Shown: piece after piece, positions 35,274 to 44,428 of the stretch
Numbering within the stretch: position 1 is the first letter of the stretch
Layout: each line of letters begins with the position of its first letter
Assembly: GCF_026241095.1 (NCBI RefSeq)
Contig: NZ_JAPFGB010000030.1
Coordinates: forward strand, 1 to 64,000
From: Saccharopolyspora sp. NFXS83
GTDB lineage: Bacteria; Actinomycetota; Actinomycetes; Mycobacteriales; Pseudonocardiaceae
Reading direction: 5' to 3'
DNA: 64,000 nt
Translations under genes and position numbers: made by a program
Notes under the pieces: model-generated
The model's input: only the letters and a program-made list of their open reading frames with translations
Databases searched by the model: none
Told to the model about the DNA's origin: nothing

Positions 35274-37658
35274 TTGTCCGCGTTCGTCCTCGTCCATCTG
35301 CTGGTGGCTCTGGCTTTGCCGGCGGTAGCCCGGCGCAACACGCGAGCGGCTTTCGCGATCGCCGCCGTGCCACCCGCGGCGGCGCTGACCTGGGTGCTGG
35401 CGCGCTCGGGTTCGGTGCTCAGCGGGGACGCCATCGTGGAGCAGATCCCGTGGGCGCCGCTGCTCGGCCTGGAGTTCACCTTCCGGCTCGACACCCTCGC
35501 GCTGCTGATGACGCTGCTCGTCGCGGGCATCGGCGTGCTGGTGCTGGTCTACTCGATCGGCTACTTCCAGCCGGGTAGCGGTGACGCCCGGCGTTCCGCC
35601 CCGCTGCTGCTCGCGTTCGCGGGCGCCATGTTCGGGCTGGTGCTCGCCGACGACCTGCTGACCGCCTACGTGTTCTGGGAACTGACCACGATCTGCTCGT
35701 TCCTGCTGGTCGGGCAGGCGGGCATCAGCCGCGAGTCGCGGCGCTCGGCGCTGCAGGCCCTGATGATCACCACCATGGGCGGGCTGGTGATGCTGCTGGG
35801 CTTCGTGGTCCTGGGCGAATCCGCCGGGACCTACCGGATCTCGGAGATCATCGACAAGCCGCCGGGCGGCACACCGCTCGCGGTCGCGGCGACGCTGATC
35901 CTCGTCGGCGCGCTCACCAAGTCCGCGCAGATGCCGTTCCACAACTGGCTGCCCGCGGCGATGGTCGCGCCCACCCCGATCAGCGCCTACCTGCACGCGG
36001 CCTCGATGGTCAAAGCGGGCGTCTTCCTGGTCGCCCGGCTCGGCCCCGTGTTCGTCGGGGTGCCGCAGTGGTGGGTGCCGACCCTGGTGTTCGGCCTGTT
36101 CACGATGGTCCTCGGCGGGTGGCGCGCGCTGCACGAGACGGACCTCAAGAAGCTGCTCGCCTACGGCACCGTCAGCCAGCTCGGCTTCCTGATGGTGCTC
36201 GTCGGGCAGGGCACCTACGCGGCGGCGCTGGCCGGAGCGGCGATGCTGCTGGCGCACGGCATGTTCAAGGCCACCCTGTTCCTGGTGATCGGCGCCGTCG
36301 ACCACCAGGCGGGCACCCGCGACGTGCGGGAACTGTCGGGGCTGGGCCGCCGGATGCCCGCGTTGGCGATCATCGCGCTGCTCGCCGCCGCCTCCATGGC
36401 AGGCCTGCCGCCGATGCTGGGCTTCCTCGGCAAGGAGGCCGCGTTCGGCGCGTTCCTCGGCACCGGGGGAGGCGGGCTGCTCGTCGATCTCGTCCTGGTG
36501 CTCGGCTCGGTGTTCACCGTCGCCTACAGCGCCCGGATGCTGTGGGGCGCGTTCGGCGACAAGCCGGGAGTGCACCCGACCGCGGCGAAGCCGCCGAACG
36601 CCCTGCTGCTGGTGCCCGCCGCGGTGCCCGCGTTCGCGGGTGTCGTGCTCGGCGTCGGCTACCCGCTGACCGATGAGCTCGCCGGTTCCTACGCGGCGGT
36701 GTTCGGCGCCGGCTCCGGCGCGCCCCACTTGGAGTTGTGGCACGGCTTCGAGCTGCCGCTGCTGTTCTCCGTGATCGCCGTGGCCGCCGGGTTGTGGGCG
36801 CACGCGGCGCGCGCCCGGCTCACCGCGGTGCGCAACCGGCTGCCGAAGCTGCTCGACGCGCAACGCGGCTACGAGCGGATGATGGCGCTGCTGGAGCGCA
36901 CGGCGGTCGGCGTCACCGGGCGCACGCAGGTCGGTTCGCTGCCGACGTACCTGGCGATCATCCTGCTCACCGTGCTCGCGGTGCCCGGCTCGGTGCTGAT
37001 CTACCACGCGCACATCCCCGATGACATGCGGCTTTACCACAACCTGCTGCAGGTGCCGCTGGCCGTTCTGGTGATCATCGCGGCGATCGCGGCGGTGCGG
37101 GCCAAGCGGCGGCTGACGGCCGTGGTCGTCGTCGGCGTGATCGGCTACGGCATCGGCGGGCTGTTCATCGTCGACGGCGGACCGGACGTCGCCTTGGCGC
37201 AGTTCCTGGTCGAGACGCTCACGATGGTCGCGTTCGTGTTCGTGCTGCGGCGGTTGCCCGCGCGGTTCACCAAGGGCGACACGGCGCGCTCGCTGCGCTG
37301 GCCGAAGCTGGCCCTGTCGGTGGCGGGCGGCGTGGTCATCGCGCTCGCGGCGGTGCTGTTCAGCGCCGCCCGGCAACGGCCACCGGACGTCAGCGCCGAC
37401 TTCATCGCGCAGTCCGAGCAGGGCGCGGGCGCCACGAACGTCGTGAACGCGATCCTGGTCGACTTCCGCGCGTTCGACACCGTCGGGGAGATCTCCGTGC
37501 TCGCCGTCGCCGCCACCGGTGTCGCCAGCCTCGTGCTGGCCTCCCGGTTCGACCGCAGGCGCCGCAGCACCCGCCGCGGTGCCTCGGCGGCGCCCGCCGA
37601 GCGGCCGAACGCGGTGCTCAGCGGGAACGGCCACAGCCACGAGGAGGTGCAGGAATGA
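35274..37658 (+). CDS. mrpA: Mrp-type Na+/H+ antiporter subunit A
   Basis: Largest subunit of the multi-component cation/proton antiporter (about 794 residues). The N-terminal two-thirds is NuoL-like: the conserved membrane Glu in AYVFWELTTICSFLL and Lys in ALTKSAQMPFHNWLP are present, followed by KATLFLVIGAVDH. The C-terminal part (from about 570) carries the MrpB-like domain fused to A, including VDGGPDVALAQFLVETLTMV and VNAILVDFRAFDTVGEISVL. TTG at 35274 is chosen because GGAGGTG lies five bases before it; GTG at 35268 is the alternative. First of seven overlapping genes. Confidence 0.9.
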   Translation: MSAFVLVHLLVALALPAVARRNTRAAFAIAAVPPAAALTWVLARSGSVLSGDAIVEQIPWAPLLGLEFTFRLDTLALLMTLLVAGIGVLVLVYSIGYFQPGSGDARRSAPLLLAFAGAMFGLVLADDLLTAYVFWELTTICSFLLVGQAGISRESRRSALQALMITTMGGLVMLLGFVVLGESAGTYRISEIIDKPPGGTPLAVAATLILVGALTKSAQMPFHNWLPAAMVAPTPISAYLHAASMVKAGVFLVARLGPVFVGVPQWWVPTLVFGLFTMVLGGWRALHETDLKKLLAYGTVSQLGFLMVLVGQGTYAAALAGAAMLLAHGMFKATLFLVIGAVDHQAGTRDVRELSGLGRRMPALAIIALLAAASMAGLPPMLGFLGKEAAFGAFLGTGGGGLLVDLVLVLGSVFTVAYSARMLWGAFGDKPGVHPTAAKPPNALLLVPAAVPAFAGVVLGVGYPLTDELAGSYAAVFGAGSGAPHLELWHGFELPLLFSVIAVAAGLWAHAARARLTAVRNRLPKLLDAQRGYERMMALLERTAVGVTGRTQVGSLPTYLAIILLTVLAVPGSVLIYHAHIPDDMRLYHNLLQVPLAVLVIIAAIAAVRAKRRLTAVVVVGVIGYGIGGLFIVDGGPDVALAQFLVETLTMVAFVFVLRRLPARFTKGDTARSLRWPKLALSVAGGVVIALAAVLFSAARQRPPDVSADFIAQSEQGAGATNVVNAILVDFRAFDTVGEISVLAVAATGVASLVLASRFDRRRRSTRRGASAAPAERPNAVLSGNGHSHEEVQE

Positions 37659-38224
37659 CCGATCCCAGGATCACCGCTCCCCAGAACGGCCAGGCCAACC
37701 GCGGGCCGTGGACGGGGTGGGACGCGCCCCGGGAGCGCTGGCTGCTGTCCGGCTTCCCCCGGGACGGCCGGGAACGCGCCATGCTGCTCGAACTCGCGGC
37801 CCGCATCGTGTTCCCCACGGTGCTGGTGCTGTCGATCTACCTGCTGTTCGCCGGGCACGACCGCGCGGGCGGCGGGTTCAGCGGCGGCCTCGTCGCCGGG
37901 CAGGCGTTCGCGCTGCGCTACCTCGCGGGCGGCCGGATGGACGACAGCGCGATCATCTCGCTGCGGCCACCGGTGCTGATCGGGCTCGGCCTCACCATCG
38001 CCACCCTCACCGGGTTCGTCCCGCTGATGTTCGGCAACGAGCTGTTGGAGAGCGCCATCTACAAGATCGGCGTCCCGCTGCTGGGGCAGATCAAGTTCGT
38101 CAGCAGCATCGTGCTCGACATCGGCGTGTACCTGCTGATCATCGGAGTGGTGCTGGACCTGCTGCGCACCCTCGGATCGGGAGTCGAAGCCGACGCGGCG
38201 GCGGCGGAGAGGGGACAGGCATGA
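37655..38224 (+). CDS. mrpB: Mrp antiporter subunit B (MnhB domain)
   Basis: A 189-residue protein with a 45-residue hydrophilic N-terminus, then the MnhB domain: RIVFPTVLVLSIYLLFAGHD, the GGGFSGGLVAG loop and IVLDIGVYLLIIGVVLD at the end. Overlaps mrpA by four bases (ATGA) and mrpC by four. Confidence 0.92.
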   Translation: MTDPRITAPQNGQANRGPWTGWDAPRERWLLSGFPRDGRERAMLLELAARIVFPTVLVLSIYLLFAGHDRAGGGFSGGLVAGQAFALRYLAGGRMDDSAIISLRPPVLIGLGLTIATLTGFVPLMFGNELLESAIYKIGVPLLGQIKFVSSIVLDIGVYLLIIGVVLDLLRTLGSGVEADAAAAERGQA

Positions 38225-38652
38225 CCGACGACCTCACCGTCAACTTCACGATGGCCGTGGTGCTCGCCGCGCTCTACTCCGCCGGGTTCTACCTGATCAT
38301 GCAGCGCTCGCTGATGCGCATCCTGATCGGAACCGTGATCGTCGGGCACGGCGCCAACCTGCTGCTGCAGCTCGCCGGTGGGCCGCCGGGACGGGCACCG
38401 ATCCTCGGTGACGCGGCACCGGAGCAGATGACCGACCCCTTGCCCCAGGCCATGGCGCTGACCGCGATCGTCATCACCTTCGCGCTCACCACGTTCCTGC
38501 TCGCACTCGCCTACCGCTCGTGGGTGCTGCTCGGCCACGACGAAGTCCGCGACGACGTCGAGGACCGCCGGATCCGGCGGCTGGAGCGCAGGCTCGCCGA
38601 GTCCGAGGACGAGGCCCAAGAAGAGGAACTCGAACGGGAGGCCACTCAGTGA
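38221..38652 (+). CDS. mrpC: Mrp antiporter subunit C
   Basis: A 143-residue NuoK-like subunit. Three membrane helices, with the family segment MRILIGTVIVGHGANLLL and PLPQAMALTAIVITFALTTF. The C-terminal 45 residues are an acidic, charged extension typical of actinobacterial members. Overlaps both neighbours. Confidence 0.93.
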   Translation: MTDDLTVNFTMAVVLAALYSAGFYLIMQRSLMRILIGTVIVGHGANLLLQLAGGPPGRAPILGDAAPEQMTDPLPQAMALTAIVITFALTTFLLALAYRSWVLLGHDEVRDDVEDRRIRRLERRLAESEDEAQEEELEREATQ

Positions 38653-40178
38653 CCGTCCTCGTGGCCCTGCCCGTCCTGCTTCCGCTGGCGGCTGCGGGGA
38701 TGTCGCTCGCGCTGGGCCGGTTCGCCGACTTCCAGCGGATCATCGGGCTCGTCGTGCTCGCCGCGATCATCGTCGATGCCGGTGTCCTGCTCTACGCCAC
38801 CGACCGCACCGGCCCCGTCGTGCTGCAGGTCGGGGGCTGGGCGGCGCCGGCGGGCATCACGCTGATCGCCGACCGGCTCTCCGCGCTGCTGCTCGTGGTC
38901 TCGGCGGTGGTGACCTTCGCGGTGCTGATCTACTCGATCGGCCAGCGGCTCACCGACTACGGCCGGGAGCGCGCCAGCACGACGTTCCACCCGATGTACC
39001 TGGTGCTGTGCGCGGGGGTGTCGCTGGCCTACCTCGCGGGCGACCTGTTCAACCTGTTCGTCGCGTTCGAGATCATGCTGTCCTCCTCGTACGTGCTGAT
39101 CACGCGGCGCACCACGGCCAGCCGGGTGCGCGCGGGCATGACCTACGTGATCGTCAGCCTCACCTCGTCGCTGCTGTTCATCACCATGATCGCGCTGGTG
39201 TACGCGGCGACCGCGACGGTGAACCTGGCCGACCTCGGCGACAAGGTCGCGCTGCTGCCCGAAGGTCTCCAGGTGGCGCTGGGCCTGCTGATGGTCATCG
39301 TGTTCGGCGTGAAGGCGGCGATGGTGCCGCTGCACTTCTGGCTGCCCGACAGCTATCCGACCGCGCCCGCGCCGGTCACCGCCGTGTTCGCCGGGCTGCT
39401 CACCAAGGTCGGCATCTACGCGCTGATCCGCACCCAGACCCTCGTGTTCAGCCACGAACAACCGTGGACGCTGATGCTGGTGATCGCGCTGATCACCATG
39501 CTGGTCGGGGCGCTGGGCGCGCTCGCGCAGAACGACCTCAACCGGATGCTGTCGTTTCTGCTGGTCAGCCACATCGGCTACATGTTGTTCGGGCTCGGCG
39601 TCTACGACATCATCGGGCTCACCGGCGTGATCCTCTACGTGGTGCACCACATCACCGTGCAGGCGACGCTGTTCCTGGTCAGCGGTCTGATCACCCGGCA
39701 CACCGGCACGGTGGCGCTGAGCCGGATGGGCGGGCTGGCGAAGGCCGCACCGATGATCGCCGTGCTGTTCGCGCTGCCCGCGCTGAGCCTCGCCGGGGTG
39801 CCCCCGTTCTCCGGGTTCGTGGCGAAGCTGGCGCTGCTCCAGGCCGGTGCGGGCGCCGGGAGCTGGGCGGCGTACGCGGTGACCGGGGGAGTGGTGTTCA
39901 CCAGCTTGCTCACCCTGTACGCGATGGCGCGGGTGTGGACGCGGGCGTTCTGGGGCCAGGTCCGCGCGCCGGAACCGGACCCGGACCCCGACGACGAGCT
40001 GGTCGTCGGTACCGGGAACTCGACCCGCCCGATGGTCGCCGCCACCGGGGTGCTGGTCACCGCGAGCGTCGTGATCGCCCTGTTCGCCGGGCCGCTGGCC
40101 GGAGTCAGCGAGCGGGCCGCGGACGACCTGATGCACGGCGAGACCTACCGCGAAGCGGTGCTGGGAGGTGCGCGATGA
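38649..40178 (+). CDS. mrpD: Mrp antiporter subunit D
   Basis: NuoN/M-like proton channel subunit of 509 residues. The functional Glu lies in LFVAFEIMLSSSYVLI and the Lys residues in FGVKAAMVPLHFWLPD and AGLLTKVGIYA. About 14 membrane helices. GTG start overlaps mrpC stop (GTGA). Confidence 0.95.
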   Translation: MTVLVALPVLLPLAAAGMSLALGRFADFQRIIGLVVLAAIIVDAGVLLYATDRTGPVVLQVGGWAAPAGITLIADRLSALLLVVSAVVTFAVLIYSIGQRLTDYGRERASTTFHPMYLVLCAGVSLAYLAGDLFNLFVAFEIMLSSSYVLITRRTTASRVRAGMTYVIVSLTSSLLFITMIALVYAATATVNLADLGDKVALLPEGLQVALGLLMVIVFGVKAAMVPLHFWLPDSYPTAPAPVTAVFAGLLTKVGIYALIRTQTLVFSHEQPWTLMLVIALITMLVGALGALAQNDLNRMLSFLLVSHIGYMLFGLGVYDIIGLTGVILYVVHHITVQATLFLVSGLITRHTGTVALSRMGGLAKAAPMIAVLFALPALSLAGVPPFSGFVAKLALLQAGAGAGSWAAYAVTGGVVFTSLLTLYAMARVWTRAFWGQVRAPEPDPDPDDELVVGTGNSTRPMVAATGVLVTASVVIALFAGPLAGVSERAADDLMHGETYREAVLGGAR

Positions 40179-40738
40179 CGCGATTCGCCCGCCGCACGCT
40201 GCGCCGCCTGCCGCTGGTGCTGTGGCTGACCGCGGTGTGGATCATGCTGTGGGGCACGCTGGACCTGGGCACCCTCGTGTTCGGCCTGCTGGTGGCCCTG
40301 CTCGTGACGACCATGTTCCCGCTGCCCTCGGTCACCACCCACATGGTGGCGCGCCCGCTGCCGCTGCTGCGGTTGGTCTGCTACCTCGCCGTCGACCTGG
40401 TCATCTCCACGCTGCGCGTGTCGTGGCAGGCGATCCGGTACGGGCCGCGCACCACCGCGGGCATCGTGCAGGTGACCCTGCTGACCGACTCCGACCACCT
40501 GACGGCGATGGTCGCCAACGCCGTGTCGCTGGCGCCCGGCAAGTTCGTCATGCAGATCGACCGCGGGCACCGCATCTGCTACGTCTACGCACTCGGGATG
40601 CAGGCCGGGGGAGAGGAAGCGGTGCGGCGGGAAGTGCTGGGCCTGGAGCGCCGCATCGTCCGGGCCGTCGGTTCCGCGCGCGAGCTCGAGATCGTCGGAC
40701 GCGTCGCGCGGGACGCGGGCATCAAGGAGGCCTCCTGA
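40175..40738 (+). CDS. mrpE: Mrp antiporter subunit E
   Basis: A 187-residue subunit: two N-terminal hydrophobic helices, the typical YLAVDLVISTLRVSWQ segment, then a cytoplasmic alpha/beta domain (TLLTDSDHLTAMVANAVSLA, APGKFVMQID). A GGGAGG site precedes its ATG, and it overlaps mrpD by four bases. Confidence 0.92.
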   Translation: MTRFARRTLRRLPLVLWLTAVWIMLWGTLDLGTLVFGLLVALLVTTMFPLPSVTTHMVARPLPLLRLVCYLAVDLVISTLRVSWQAIRYGPRTTAGIVQVTLLTDSDHLTAMVANAVSLAPGKFVMQIDRGHRICYVYALGMQAGGEEAVRREVLGLERRIVRAVGSARELEIVGRVARDAGIKEAS

Positions 40739-41004
40739 TGGATGTGGTGTTCGTCGTGACCTTCGCGCTGCTGTGCGTGGCGGGGTTGCTGACGCTGATC
40801 AGGCTGATCCTGGGCGCGTCGACGCTGGACCGCATCGTGGCGCTGGACGTGCTGCTGACGCTGATCGTCGCCGGGACCTGTGTGAGCATGGGTTGGTTGC
40901 GCGACGGTTCCAACATCGCACTGCTCGCGGCGTTCGCGCTGCTGACGTTCATCGGTTCGATCAGCGCGGCCCGCCTCGTCGAGAAGAAGGAGCCGTACCG
41001 GTGA
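40738..41004 (+). CDS. mrpF: Mrp antiporter subunit F
   Basis: An 88-residue, three-helix subunit with the family core RLILGASTLDRIVALDVL. ATG shares one base with the mrpE stop (TGATG). Confidence 0.92.
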   Translation: MDVVFVVTFALLCVAGLLTLIRLILGASTLDRIVALDVLLTLIVAGTCVSMGWLRDGSNIALLAAFALLTFIGSISAARLVEKKEPYR

Positions 41005-41348
41005 ACTGGCTCGATGTGGTCTCCGCCTGCTGCCTGATCTTGGGCGCGCTGTCCTGCCTGTTCGGGGCGATCGGGTTGCTGAGCTTCCCGGACGTCACCG
41101 CGCGGCTGCAGGCCGCGACGAAACCGCAGACGCTCGGGCTGATCCTGATCCTCATCGGCACGGCCCTGCGGCTGGACTTCCACTACTCGCTGGCGCTGGT
41201 GCTGGTGGCGTTGTTCCAGATGCTCACCGCGCCGGTGCTGGCGCAGCTGGTGGGGCGCGCGGCGTACCGGACCGACAGCATCCGCAGGGAGAACCTGGTC
41301 GTCGACGACCTGGGTGAGCGCATCGGCCGCGAGCAAGATCGGCGGTGA
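41001..41348 (+). CDS. mrpG: Mrp antiporter subunit G
   Basis: A 115-residue subunit with the conserved FGAIGLLSFPDVTARLQAAT loop and TLGLILILIGTAL helix, completing the A-G set. GTG start overlaps mrpF by four bases. The order and completeness indicate a functional antiporter for Na+ resistance and pH homeostasis. Confidence 0.93.
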   Translation: MNWLDVVSACCLILGALSCLFGAIGLLSFPDVTARLQAATKPQTLGLILILIGTALRLDFHYSLALVLVALFQMLTAPVLAQLVGRAAYRTDSIRRENLVVDDLGERIGREQDRR

Positions 41349-41498
41349 CCGCCGCACCGGGTGCGGTCGCCGGTACCGTTCCTGGGCAGAGCGCCCGAGG
41401 AGATCGGCGGCTGTGTCGTGGCTCACTTTCGATTACTCGGAGGGTGCGACGCGCGTCCTCCCTCGTGGCAGGGCGGACCCAGTGAACGAGGAGCGACC

Positions 41499-42035
41499 AT
41501 GCGTGCCCGACTGATCGCCGGATCGATGATCGCGGGGCTGTGCCTCGCGGGATGCGGCGCCGCACCCGAGTCCGCGCCCGCCCAGCAGCCGCCCGCGGTG
41601 GTGACCCTGCCGAAGGCCCTCGAGCCCCCGCCGCCCACCGCCGACGCGGCCCCCAGCGGCCCCGCCGAGCCGTCGGCGACCGGCGAGACGCCCGCCACCG
41701 CGTCGGTGACCACCGGCGACCGGCCGTCCACGACGCCCACGTCCGACACCGGCGAGTCGACCGCTCCGCCCGACACCGGCGACACCGACTGCGGCGAGAT
41801 CACCAACCGCGCGGGCGTCACGTACCGGCTGTTCGCGGAGAACGACTCGGGGAAGACCTTGGGCTGCGCCGAGGCCGAGCGCGTGATGACCAAGTACCTC
41901 TCGCTGCCGGCGGACGAGTACCAGGGCAGCGGCCGGTTCGCGAACTTCGAGGGCTACGGCTGCGCGTCCACGCCCCAGGAGCGGGAGAAGGCGCTGTGTG
42001 CGAAGCAGGGGATCTCGACGTACATCACGGCCTGA
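41499..42035 (+). CDS. Secreted lipoprotein of unknown function
   Basis: A 178-residue precursor with a lipobox LAGC at 16-19. A long Pro/Thr/Ser/Ala-rich spacer (about 30-95) leads to a small C-terminal domain with four cysteines (DTDCGEI, LGCAEAERV, YGCAST, ALCAKQG) that probably form two disulfides outside the membrane. GAGGAG before the ATG. Not similar to a family I can name. Confidence 0.82.
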   Translation: MRARLIAGSMIAGLCLAGCGAAPESAPAQQPPAVVTLPKALEPPPPTADAAPSGPAEPSATGETPATASVTTGDRPSTTPTSDTGESTAPPDTGDTDCGEITNRAGVTYRLFAENDSGKTLGCAEAERVMTKYLSLPADEYQGSGRFANFEGYGCASTPQEREKALCAKQGISTYITA

Positions 42036-42163
42036 CCGGAGGCGTTGCGACGATCCGGGCAACCTGCCCTGGACGCGAGCGTCCCCCGGCCGCGATGTGA
42101 TCAAATGACCTGGTGCGGCGGCCCGTCGCCGCGTAGCGCTGCGTGGAAAGGTGTGGAGTGCTG

Positions 42164-42463
42164 ATGGCACGCATGGGGCGACTGCTCGCGGTCCTGACGC
42201 TCGGCGGGGTCCTCCTGCTCTCGCCCGCGGCCGGTGGCACCGCCGTCGCCGCGACCGAGCAGGTGCCGGTCGCCGCGACCGCGCTGGTCGCGCAGGAGCC
42301 CACGGCCCCGCCTGGGCCGGACCTCAACGGCGACCAGCAGAGCGCGATGGACGACAAGCAGCGGCTCGCGGTCGGCATCGGTGGCTTCGTGCTCATCGCG
42401 GCGGTGCTGTTGTCCCGGAAGGCCCGCAAGCGCCCGATCCTCAGCTTCAAGTGGAAAAAGTAG
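42164..42463 (+). CDS. Small exported/membrane protein
   Basis: A 99-residue protein: signal-like helix (LLAVLTLGGVLLLSPAAG), an Ala/Pro-rich exposed segment, a second membrane helix (AVGIGGFVLIAAVLLS) and a basic tail KARKRPILSFKWKK. ATG at 42164 follows GGAG. Unknown function; perhaps cotranscribed with the lipoprotein gene 128 bp upstream. Confidence 0.7.
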   Translation: MARMGRLLAVLTLGGVLLLSPAAGGTAVAATEQVPVAATALVAQEPTAPPGPDLNGDQQSAMDDKQRLAVGIGGFVLIAAVLLSRKARKRPILSFKWKK

Positions 42464-43135
42464 GGCAACCCCTCACTTAGCGGTCCGTGAAAAAGGGCAA
42501 CGGGGTCGGTTTTCGGCATTCTTTTCGAAGATTTCCCGCTATGGACTAGACCTGGCGGGCTAACCTGTGGGATTTTCACAACTGCACGGGATGTGCGAGC
42601 CGGGTTCGGCGCACTCCGCACTCCCGGCGGGACGGTGCACTACTTGGGGTCGTGACCCCTCGCAGACGTGGGCCGGCACCGGGAAGCCCCCCGACCGGTG
42701 CCGGCCCACACCCTCTTTCAGCCCGTCTTCGGCGCTTTCGGCGTGACCTGTTCGGGTGCCGCGCCAGGCCTGTGGCGGCGGTGTCCCAGTGGCGGAAAGC
42801 GTTCCGCCGCTTGGGTAATCGCCCGCGAGGAGCCGCGTCGGCCGGTCGACCGCGCGGCTCGCGGAATCGTGCGCGCGCAGTCGTGGCCTTCGGCGAGTTC
42901 CGCTTTCCACGCGCATCCCGGTCCCGCATTGCGTTTCGCATCGGAGTTCTGCTTCCGGTGCGGCGCACTCGGATGCGTTGCGCGGAGTTCGGAAAGCTCG
43001 CGAAGAAGTTGAATCTGGAACTTCTACTCCGCGGCTGATCACACGGTGCCGCTGAGCGCAATCCGCCGACCGGCTGGCGGACCGTCGTGGAGACTGCGGC
43101 TTCAGCGCTCCGGAATCGTGCAGGATGGTCGCCAC
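42464..43135. other. Intergenic region with hairpin and possible operator
   Basis: About 670 bp. It contains the strong hairpin at 42668-42709 and a TGGACTAGACCT sequence at 42542-42553 resembling part of DasR/chitin-type operators. Readings across it are Arg-rich GC frames without homology, so no gene is assigned. The promoter of the amidohydrolase pair should lie near its right end. Confidence 0.5.
42668..42709. terminator. 15-bp stem hairpin
   Basis: Perfect pairing of 42668-42682 with 42695-42709, loop of 12 bases. No T-run. Confidence 0.65.
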
Positions 43136-44428
43136 ATGAACCAGGACCCATCCGCGCGAGAGGCCGCACCGCGCTCCGAAACCCGCGCCACCTGCCGGGA
43201 GGCCGTCCGGCGCCACGAGCACGCGCTCGTCGAGCTCGCGCGCAGCCTGCACGCGGAACCCGAGACGGCCTTCGCCGAGCACCGCAGCGCCGCCAAGGTG
43301 AGCGCGCTGCTGGCCGAGCACGGCTTCACCGTCCGGGCGCCCCTCGCCGGGCTGGACACCGCCTTCTCCGCGGAACGCGGCCACGGCGATCTCGTGATCG
43401 GCATCTGCGCCGAGTACGACGCGCTGCCCGAGATCGGCCACGCCTGCGGGCACAACGTGATCGCCGCGGCGGCCGTCGGCGCCGCGCTGGCGCTGGCGGA
43501 GGTCGCCGACGAACTCGGCATCACCGTCCGCGTCCTCGGCACCCCGGCCGAGGAACTCGGCGGCGGCAAGGTGCTGATGCTGGAACGCGGCGCGTTCGAC
43601 GGCCTGGCGATGGCGATGATGGTGCATCCCGGTCCGGAGGAGGTCTGCGCGCCCAGATCGCTGGCCATCAACGACCTCGAAGTGCGCTACGCGGGCAGAG
43701 CGGCGCACGCGGCGGCGGCTCCGGAGCTCGGCGTGAACGCCGCCGACGCGCTGACCGTCACCCAGGTCGCGATCGGATTGCTGCGCCAGCACCTCGAATC
43801 CGGCCAGATGGTGCACGGTATCGTGACCGCAGGCGGCGCCGCGCCGAACGTCGTTCCCGCTCACACTGCGGCGATGTACAACCTGCGCGCCGCCGAGTCG
43901 CTTTCCTTGGAGCGCCTGGAGAACCGCATCCGGGCCTGCTTCGAGGCGGGTGCGACGGCGACCGGCTGCTCCCACGAGGTCGTGCAGGTCTCCCCGGTGT
44001 ACGCCGAACTGTCCTGCGACGACGAGCTCTCCGAGGCGTACCGCGCGGCGATCACCGAACTCGGCCGGCGGCCGGTTCCTCGCGCCGAGCAGGCCGCACG
44101 GGTCATCGGCAGCACCGACATGGGCAACGTGACGCAGGTGCTGCCCGCGATCCACCCGATGATCGCGCTGGACTGCGGCGACGCCGTGACCCACCAGGCC
44201 GAGTTCGCCGCCGCGTGCGCGTCGCCGTCGGCCGATCGCGCCGTGCTCGACGCGGCGGTGGCGATGGCGTGGACGGCCGTCGCGGCGGCGACCGAACCCG
44301 GCCTGAGATCGCGGCTCGCGGCCTCGGCAGAAGACCGCCCGGTGCGAACCGGGAAGCACAACGCCGCCGGGCCCGGGGCTGCTCCGAGCTCGGCGCGACG
44401 GCGACACACGTCGGGAGGCGTGGCGTGA
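43136..44428 (+). CDS. M20-family amidohydrolase (AmiB1-like)
   Basis: A 430-residue metallopeptidase-type hydrolase. AEYDALPEIGHACGHN carries the first metal ligands, GTPAEELGGGK the catalytic Glu pair, and STDMGNVTQ the late part of the active site. The form matches the ACY1L2/AbgB-like branch that cleaves amide bonds such as p-aminobenzoyl-glutamate. In M. tuberculosis the pair amiB1-amiA1 has the same neighbours (deoD, pmmB, lpdA). Its stop overlaps the next gene start. Confidence 0.88.
   Translation: MNQDPSAREAAPRSETRATCREAVRRHEHALVELARSLHAEPETAFAEHRSAAKVSALLAEHGFTVRAPLAGLDTAFSAERGHGDLVIGICAEYDALPEIGHACGHNVIAAAAVGAALALAEVADELGITVRVLGTPAEELGGGKVLMLERGAFDGLAMAMMVHPGPEEVCAPRSLAINDLEVRYAGRAAHAAAAPELGVNAADALTVTQVAIGLLRQHLESGQMVHGIVTAGGAAPNVVPAHTAAMYNLRAAESLSLERLENRIRACFEAGATATGCSHEVVQVSPVYAELSCDDELSEAYRAAITELGRRPVPRAEQAARVIGSTDMGNVTQVLPAIHPMIALDCGDAVTHQAEFAAACASPSADRAVLDAAVAMAWTAVAAATEPGLRSRLAASAEDRPVRTGKHNAAGPGAAPSSARRRHTSGGVA

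Noticed and set aside
42542-42553. DasR-like operator TGGACTAGACCT
   Set aside because: It matches only part of the known DasR-type palindrome and no chitin or aminosugar gene follows; kept as a passing note in the intergenic entry.
42652-43038. Plus-strand reading of 128 codons before the amidohydrolase
   Set aside because: Arg-rich, includes a hairpin terminator in its first codons and has no homology.
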